DNA of 64,000 nt, from positions 124,001 through 188,000 of the forward strand of contig NZ_WHVW01000004.1 in NCBI RefSeq assembly GCF_009651005.1. Direction: 5' to 3'. Below, in pieces: positions 58,826 to 64,000 of the stretch (positions are counted from its first letter, which is position 1; every line of letters starts with the position of its first letter). Made by a program: the position numbers and the translations under genes. The DNA comes from Sporosarcina obsidiansis. GTDB lineage: Bacteria > Bacillota > Bacilli > Bacillales_A > Planococcaceae. A model generated the notes under the pieces. That model was not told the origin of the DNA. It ran no database searches and was given only the letters and a program-made list of their open reading frames with translations.

Positions 58826-60373
58826 ATGAATGAAGAACAGCGCTTGCAAGCTGGACTCGTAACAGAAAATGCACCATCAGCCAATACAACTGAAAAAGAT
58901 TATAGTAAATATTTTGAGTCTGTCTATAGTGCACCTTCACTGAAAGACGCAAAAAAACGCGGGAAAGAAGAAGTCGAATATCATGATAATTTTCAGATAG
59001 AGCAACGTTTTCAAGGTATGGGACAAGGTAGGAAATTTTATATTCGCACGTATGGCTGTCAAATGAATGAACACGATACAGAAGTCATGGCAGGTATTTT
59101 CATGGCGCTAGGATATGAACCAACGGATACCGTAAAAGATGCAGACGTGATTTTACTCAACACCTGTGCAATCCGTGAAAACGCCGAAAACAAGGTATTC
59201 GGAGAACTTGGCCATTTGAAGCCGCTAAAACTAGAACGTCCCGATTTATTGATTGGTGTTTGCGGCTGTATGTCTCAAGAAGAGTCGGTTGTCAATAAGA
59301 TTTTACAAACCTATGATCAAGTAGACATGATCTTTGGTACCCACAACATCCATCGCTTACCACATATTTTGCAGGAAGCCTATATGTCAAAAGAGATGGT
59401 TATTGAAGTGTGGTCAAAAGAAGGCGATGTAATTGAGAACTTACCGAAAGTCCGTCATGGCAAAATCAAGGCATGGGTTAACATCATGTATGGCTGTGAT
59501 AAGTTTTGTACGTACTGCATTGTGCCTTATACACGTGGTAAAGAACGTAGCCGTAGACCGGAGGACATTATTCAAGAAGTCCGACAGCTGGCAGCAGAAG
59601 GATATAAAGAGATCACGTTGCTTGGTCAAAATGTCAATGCGTACGGAAAAGACTTCGAGGACATCACGTATCGTTTGGGCGATTTGATGGATGATCTTCG
59701 TATGATCGATATTCCAAGAATTCGATTTACGACGAGCCATCCGCGTGATTTCGATGATCACTTAATTGAAGTTCTTGCAAAAGGTGGGAATTTGGTCGAT
59801 CACATTCATTTACCTGTTCAATCGGGTTCTAGTGACATGCTGAAGATCATGGCTAGAAAATATACACGCGAAAGTTATTTGGAGCTAGTAGATAAAATTA
59901 GAAAAGCCATTCCAAATGTCTCGCTCACAACGGACATCATCGTAGGTTTTCCGAATGAAACAGATGAACAATTTGAGGAAACGATGTCCCTTTACCGTGA
60001 AGTAGGTTTTGAGCTTGCGTTCACATATATTTATTCGCCACGTGAAGGAACCCCGGCTGCGAAAATGAGCGATAATGTACCGATGGAAGTGAAGAAAGAA
60101 AGATTGCAGCGGTTAAATAAACTAGTGAATGATATGTCTGCTGAAGCAATGAAACCTTACAAAGGGAAAGTTGTGAAAGTACTGGTCGAAGGAGAAAGTA
60201 AAAAGAACCCAGAAGTTCTTTCTGGCTACACAGAAAAAAGTAAACTAGTGAATTTCAGAGCGCCAAAATCAGTGATCGGTGAAATTGTGGAAGTTCGGAT
60301 CAAAGAAGCGAAAACTTGGTCACTCGATGGAGAATTCATTGGAGTAGTTAAAGAGGAAAAGGTGATGGCATAA
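58826..60373 (+). CDS. miaB: MiaB, tRNA-2-methylthio-N6-dimethylallyladenosine synthase
   Basis: A 515-residue radical SAM methylthiotransferase acting on A37 of tRNAs. The N-terminal MTTase domain has three cluster cysteines ([29 protein letters not shown]). The radical SAM motif is [22 protein letters not shown] domain closes the protein. About 65 N-terminal residues before the MTTase domain are typical of Bacillus. The stop overlaps ricA (TAATG). Confidence 0.97.
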   Translation: MNEEQRLQAGLVTENAPSANTTEKDYSKYFESVYSAPSLKDAKKRGKEEVEYHDNFQIEQRFQGMGQGRKFYIRTYGCQMNEHDTEVMAGIFMALGYEPTDTVKDADVILLNTCAIRENAENKVFGELGHLKPLKLERPDLLIGVCGCMSQEESVVNKILQTYDQVDMIFGTHNIHRLPHILQEAYMSKEMVIEVWSKEGDVIENLPKVRHGKIKAWVNIMYGCDKFCTYCIVPYTRGKERSRRPEDIIQEVRQLAAEGYKEITLLGQNVNAYGKDFEDITYRLGDLMDDLRMIDIPRIRFTTSHPRDFDDHLIEVLAKGGNLVDHIHLPVQSGSSDMLKIMARKYTRESYLELVDKIRKAIPNVSLTTDIIVGFPNETDEQFEETMSLYREVGFELAFTYIYSPREGTPAAKMSDNVPMEVKKERLQRLNKLVNDMSAEAMKPYKGKVVKVLVEGESKKNPEVLSGYTEKSKLVNFRAPKSVIGEIVEVRIKEAKTWSLDGEFIGVVKEEKVMA

Positions 60374-60807
60374 TGGAGAAATTATACACAAAAGATGAGA
60401 TCATAGCAAAAGCTCGTGATTTAGCACATATGCTGGCTAACACGGAAGAAGTAGAATTTTATAAGCGCGCGGAAGCACAAATTAACGAAAATCAAAAAGT
60501 ACGTGAGAAAATTGCAAGTTTGAAATCCCTTCAAACACAAGCAGTGAATTTTCAACACTATGAAAAAGAGCGAGCGCTAAAAGCAATCGAGAAGAAAATC
60601 GAACAAGTGCAAGGAGAGATTGATGAAATTCCTTTGGTACAAGAATTTAAACAGTCTCAAGATGAAGTAAATAATTTACTTCAACTCGTTTCTAATACCA
60701 TTGCGAACAGTGTAACGGACGAAATCATCGAATCAACTGGCGGCGATGTTCTTCGTGGTGAAACAGGATCGTACGTTGAAAACACTGCACGTAAGTCTCT
60801 TTCATAA
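60373..60807 (+). CDS. ricA: RicA/YmcA family protein
   Basis: A 144-residue helical DUF964-type protein. In B. subtilis, RicA (YmcA) with RicF and RicT assists RNase Y-dependent processing and affects sporulation, competence and biofilm. It starts in the miaB stop, so both are co-translated; rny is nearby. No ymcA duplicate is seen. Confidence 0.9.
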   Translation: MEKLYTKDEIIAKARDLAHMLANTEEVEFYKRAEAQINENQKVREKIASLKSLQTQAVNFQHYEKERALKAIEKKIEQVQGEIDEIPLVQEFKQSQDEVNNLLQLVSNTIANSVTDEIIESTGGDVLRGETGSYVENTARKSLS

Positions 60808-60812
60808 AAAAT

Positions 60813-60847
60813 AATCGGCAAAGGAAAAATTCCTTGCCGATTTTTTT
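60813..60847 (+). terminator. Terminator after ricA
   Basis: AATCGGCAA continued by GGAA pairs with TTCC and TTGCCGATT (one bulge), followed by a T run. Confidence 0.85.
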
Positions 60848-60876
60848 CACTTTCTGGGCTGCTGTTGCATAGGATG
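60846..60876 (+). promoter_or_regulatory. Possible sporulation (SigK/SigE-like) promoter for cotE
   Basis: TTCAC (60846-60850), 16 bp, GCATAGGATG (60867-60876) resembles the SigK pattern GCACC-N16-GCATAnnnTA and the SigE -10 CATAnnnT. cotE is SigE/SigK controlled in B. subtilis, which supports the guess. Confidence 0.35.
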
Positions 60877-60904
60877 GATAGAAGCCTAAGAAGGAGGAAG
60901 AAAA

Positions 60905-61483
60905 CTGAAAAATCTACGACAAATTGTGACGAAAGCTGTTATTGCCAAAGGGAAGCACCGATCAGATTCCACTGTAACGTTAAAGCCGCCAAACCGCCCT
61001 TCCAGCATTTTGGGTTGCTGGGTGATTAACCACACGCACCAAGCGAAGAAAGTGGGAGCCTATGTGGAAGTGACAGGGAGTTTTGATGTGAATGTTTGGT
61101 ACTCCCATCATGATCATTCTAAAACATCTGTCTTTACTGAGTCTGTTCCATACAAAGATAAGATCGCTCTTCATTACCGTGATGAGCCAACATCCAAACA
61201 AGAAGAGACTATTGTTACAGTATTGCAACACCCAAATTGTACAGAAGCGAGCATTTCGGAATGTGGTCAGCATTTCAGTATCTCGATTGAAAGAGAATTA
61301 TTAGTAGAAATGGTAGGAGAGACAAAAGTATCTGTCACGATCCATCCACATCCATATGATGAAGAATGGCCAATGTCTGCAGTGGAATCTTCCTCGATTG
61401 TGATGGAAGAGAAAAAAGCAAAAGAGCCACATAAGAACGAGCACTCTCCTCATCCATCGCAACGAAGAGATTCACCATTTTAA
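60905..61483 (+). CDS. cotE: CotE, outer spore coat morphogenetic protein, apparent CTG start
   Basis: CotE organises assembly of the outer coat around the forespore. The core (PSSILGCWVINHTHQAKKVG; VEVTGSFDVNVWYS; VLQHPNCTEASIS) aligns with B. subtilis CotE. Similarity continues upstream of the first GTG (60926) through KNLRQIVTKAVIAKG, and an ideal AAGGAGG (60891-60897) lies 7 bases before CTG 60905, while GTG 60926 has no ribosome binding site. With CTG the protein has 192 residues. The C-terminal tail is basic/His-rich, not the strongly acidic tail of B. subtilis. Confidence 0.88.
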   Translation: MKNLRQIVTKAVIAKGKHRSDSTVTLKPPNRPSSILGCWVINHTHQAKKVGAYVEVTGSFDVNVWYSHHDHSKTSVFTESVPYKDKIALHYRDEPTSKQEETIVTVLQHPNCTEASISECGQHFSISIERELLVEMVGETKVSVTIHPHPYDEEWPMSAVESSSIVMEEKKAKEPHKNEHSPHPSQRRDSPF

Positions 61484-61505
61484 AAGCCGGTATTTTTACC
61501 GGCTT
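61484..61505 (+). terminator. Terminator hairpin after cotE (first copy)
   Basis: 9-bp perfect stem AAGCCGGTA / TACCGGCTT with loop TTTT, starting right after the cotE stop. It lacks a downstream T run because a repeat element starts there. The same 22 bases recur at 61763. Confidence 0.65.
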
Positions 61506-61762
61506 CAGACTGTAGACAAAAGAAAAGTAAGTGGGAAGAAGACCGTTGATCTACATTCCAGGCGGACGCGTTCCGCGGGCATGGCTTCAGCCACCTCGTC
61601 GCTACGCTCCTGCGGGGTCTTCAGCTCATGCTATTCCCGCAGGAGTCGCCGCCTTCCACTACGATCAACTAGCGTATTTCATTGATTCTAGTAAGTAGCT
61701 TATCTATCTGAAAAAAACAGAAAGCCTACATTTTTAAATAGGATTAGTTTGTCTACAAACTG
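61506..61762 (+). mobile_element. MITE-like element, repeat family A (full copy)
   Basis: Inverted ends CAGACTGTAGACAAA (61506-61520) and TTTGTCTACAAACTG (61748-61762) match at 13 of 15 positions. The interior has ATTCCAGGCGGACGCG, a GC-rich core with the perfect hairpin CTCCTGCGGG/CCCGCAGGAG (61607-61645) and GATCAACTAGCG. No coding frame. Identical 22-bp terminator hairpins abut both ends as direct repeats. Sequences like the GC-rich core are, from memory, common between genes in Bacillaceae and relatives. A shortened inverted copy is at 5001-5110. Confidence 0.75.
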
Positions 61763-61790
61763 AAGCCGGTATTTTTACCGGCTTTTTAAT
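61763..61790 (+). terminator. Terminator hairpin (second copy) before mutS
   Basis: Same 9-bp stem and TTTT loop as at 61484, here followed by TTTTAATTTTG, so this copy is a complete terminator. Confidence 0.8.
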
Positions 61791-61864
61791 TTTGCCTTTG
61801 ATCGGGAAAGTAGGGGATTCTTCAGGGAGGGGGTCCCTTTTGATTCGTTAACTTGTGGGAGGTT

Positions 61865-61873
61865 TGATATAAT
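61865..61873 (+). promoter_or_regulatory. Extended -10 promoter for mutS
   Basis: TGA followed by TATAAT (61868-61873), 34 bp before the mutS ATG; no clear -35 is seen. Confidence 0.5.
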
Positions 61874-61907
61874 GAAAAGAAAATGATTGAATAAAAGAGG
61901 GTTCTAC

Positions 61908-64000
61908 ATGTCTAAACATACACCGATGATGAAACAATATTTACAAATTAAAGAACAATACACAGATGCTTTTTTGTTTTTTCGACTAGGCGATTTTTAT
62001 GAAATGTTTTTCGAAGATGCATTGAATGCTTCTTCCATTTTAGAGATCACATTAACTAGTAGAGACGCCGGATCAAAAGACCGAATTCCAATGTGCGGAA
62101 TTCCTTATCATTCTGCTACAGGTTATATTGAAACGCTGATTCAAAAAGGCCATAAAGTGGCAATTTGCGAACAAATGGAAGACCCTAAATCCGTCAAAGG
62201 TATTGTGAAACGTGAAGTAGTGAAGGTAATTACACCAGGTACGTTGACGGAAGGGAAAACAATAGATGTCGAAGCAAATCACTTCATTGGAGCGATTGAT
62301 AGCTTAGGAAATCATCGTTTTGCTTTGGCTTATCTGGACGTAGGTACAGGGGAAGGCAAAGTGGAATTGATCGAAGGAACCGAACGTTCAGTACTGGCAG
62401 AAATCGAATCTCTACGTATGAAAGAAATAGTTGTGGATCATCAAATGCATGTAGCATTGCATGAGATGTTCGAAAGCCGATCTATTATGCTTTCTATTGA
62501 AGATACGGACTGTCCGGAGACCATTGGCCGAGAAACATACGAACATCTTCCAAATGAATTACAAGAAGCTTGCCGCAAACTCCATTCCTATTTAATGCGT
62601 ATGCAAAAAATGGTGTTCGGTCATATACGTCCGTTCGTTTATATTGAAAAAGGTGCCAAATTATCTATTGATGCCAACTCAATGCGAAATTTAGAACTCG
62701 TGCAGACGATCCGATCAGGCAAGAAAGAGGGTACGTTATTTTGGGTGTTAGATGAAACGATCACTGCGATGGGTGCGAGAAAACTTAAAATGTGGATACA
62801 TCAGCCGTTAGCACAACGTCAGGCGATTGAAGATAGATTGGAAACAGTGAGCAATTTAGTGGATGAGTTTTTCTTACGTGAAGAACTGGCAGAAGAATTG
62901 AACGATGTATATGATTTGGAACGTCTTGCCGGAAGAATTTCAATGGGCAGTGCAAGTGCACGTGATTTAGCACAGCTCCGGAACTCATTGACCCATATTC
63001 CTAAATTGAAAAAAGTATTGAATGAATCCAAACGACCCATGCTTCAACGGTTTGCCGATCAGATGGATCCATGTGAAGAGACGTATCGTTTACTGACTGA
63101 AGCTATTGCGGAAAATCCTCCTTTATCCAGTAAAGAAGGTGGCCTCATTAAAGATGGGTACAATGAAAAGCTCGATCAATTGCGTGATGCTTCACGGAAT
63201 GGAAAGAACTGGTTAGCTCAACTCGAACAAAAAGAACGGCAAGCGACAGGGATTAAAACGCTGAAAATCGGGTATAACCGAATATTCGGATATTTCATCG
63301 AGATTACGAAATCTAATATTCATTTGGCGGATTTGACACGATACGAGCGAAAACAGACTCTTGCAAATGCAGAGCGATACATAACGACAGAGTTGAAAGA
63401 GAAAGAAGAATTAATCTTGAATGCGGAAGCAGATGGCCAATCATTAGAGTCGGAATTATTCTTGGAAATTCGGGAACAAGTGAAAAAGGATGTACAGCGA
63501 ATACAGCAGCTGGCTTCGGTTATTAGTGAGTTGGATGTGTTACGCGCATTTGCGGAAGTATCTGAAAAAAATCATTATGTTAGACCTGAGTTTCATGATG
63601 GTCGTGCGTTGGATATAAAAAATGGTCGACATCCCGTCGTAGAAAAAATGATGAATCATTCTCTTTATATCCCAAATTCTTGTACACTTGCTGCCGATAG
63701 TAATATGCTGCTGATCACCGGTCCGAATATGTCGGGAAAAAGTACCTATATGAGACAGGTTGCGTTAACCGTAGTGATGGCACAAATTGGTTGTTTTGTT
63801 CCTTGTGAAAAAGCTGTCTTACCTATTACGGATCAAATATTTACCCGAATTGGGGCAGCTGATGATGTCGCGTCAGGTCAAAGTACGTTTATGATGGAAA
63901 TGATGGAATCACAGTATGCGCTTATGCATGCAACTTCACGTAGTCTATTATTGTTTGATGAAATTGGAAGAGGGACATCTACCTATGATGGAATGGCGCT
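61908..64000 (+). CDS. mutS: DNA mismatch repair protein MutS (partial, runs off the window)
   Basis: The first 697 codons of MutS. The mismatch-reading FYE motif is Phe30/Glu32 in GDFYEMFFEDA; the connector, lever and clamp domains follow. Walker A GPNMSGKS (about residue 605) and Walker B LLLFDEIGRGTS (about 681-692) of the ATPase are present at the right edge. The remaining roughly 150-170 residues lie outside. AAGAGGG precedes ATG 61908. Confidence 0.98.
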   Translation, partial: MSKHTPMMKQYLQIKEQYTDAFLFFRLGDFYEMFFEDALNASSILEITLTSRDAGSKDRIPMCGIPYHSATGYIETLIQKGHKVAICEQMEDPKSVKGIVKREVVKVITPGTLTEGKTIDVEANHFIGAIDSLGNHRFALAYLDVGTGEGKVELIEGTERSVLAEIESLRMKEIVVDHQMHVALHEMFESRSIMLSIEDTDCPETIGRETYEHLPNELQEACRKLHSYLMRMQKMVFGHIRPFVYIEKGAKLSIDANSMRNLELVQTIRSGKKEGTLFWVLDETITAMGARKLKMWIHQPLAQRQAIEDRLETVSNLVDEFFLREELAEELNDVYDLERLAGRISMGSASARDLAQLRNSLTHIPKLKKVLNESKRPMLQRFADQMDPCEETYRLLTEAIAENPPLSSKEGGLIKDGYNEKLDQLRDASRNGKNWLAQLEQKERQATGIKTLKIGYNRIFGYFIEITKSNIHLADLTRYERKQTLANAERYITTELKEKEELILNAEADGQSLESELFLEIREQVKKDVQRIQQLASVISELDVLRAFAEVSEKNHYVRPEFHDGRALDIKNGRHPVVEKMMNHSLYIPNSCTLAADSNMLLITGPNMSGKSTYMRQVALTVVMAQIGCFVPCEKAVLPITDQIFTRIGAADDVASGQSTFMMEMMESQYALMHATSRSLLLFDEIGRGTSTYDGMA

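Overview
This window looks like a chromosomal core region of a motile, endospore-forming Gram-positive bacterium of the Bacillaceae/Planococcaceae group. Gene order closely follows the Bacillus subtilis flhG-che-sigD-rpsB ... recA-rny-spoVS-miaB-cotE-mutS region. Modest GC, AAGGAGG-type ribosome binding sites, frequent TTG/GTG starts and the type of intergenic repeats suggest a Sporosarcina-like Planococcaceae member; the genus is an inference. All recognised genes are on the + strand. I saw no tRNA, rRNA, CRISPR, prophage or transposase gene.

Layout: (1) 1-6785: end of the flagellar/chemotaxis operon (flhG end, cheB, cheA, cheW, cheC, cheD, sigD, a small Q-rich protein, swrB). (2) 6.8-20.3 kb: translation, nucleotide, isoprenoid and lipid genes (rpsB, tsf, pyrH, frr, uppS, cdsA, dxr, rseP, proS) and the replicative polymerase polC. 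(3) 20.4-28.5 kb: the rimP-nusA-rnpM-ylxQ-infB-ylxP-rbfA-truB-ribF-rpsO block. (4) 28.6-40.4 kb: pnp, mlpA, ymxH, dipicolinate synthase dpaAB, asd, dapA, rnjB, spoIIIE; here aspartate-semialdehyde metabolism feeds both lysine/peptidoglycan and spore dipicolinate. (5) 40.5-46.3 kb: a GntR regulator and a nucleoside ABC importer (nupNOPQ type). (6) 46.8-55.2 kb: ymfF/ymfH/ymfI, ymfK, rodZ, pgsA, cinA and SOS-controlled recA. (7) 55.2-64 kb: a candidate small protein, rny, ymdB, spoVS, miaB, ricA, cotE and the first part of mutS, which runs off the window.

Compared with my memory of B. subtilis, dapG is absent between asd and dapA, tepA is absent between rnjB and spoIIIE, ymfJ is absent before ymfK, and tdh/kbl are absent before miaB.

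The most unusual content is noncoding. A 121-bp unit is tandemly repeated at 46.33-46.71 kb; each full unit folds into a long multi-segment hairpin whose stems change in compensatory fashion between copies. A MITE-like element lies between two identical terminator hairpins after cotE, and a shortened inverted copy sits beside the terminator before sigD. A second interspersed repeat family occurs after terminators at 20.4 and 57.25 kb, with degenerate traces at 51.0 and perhaps 36.0 kb; the 20.4-kb copy is followed by a branched fold just before rimP. Compact hairpin leaders lie before asd and between spoVS and miaB. CotE appears to start at a CTG codon. All structures were found by eye and no folding or database search was run.
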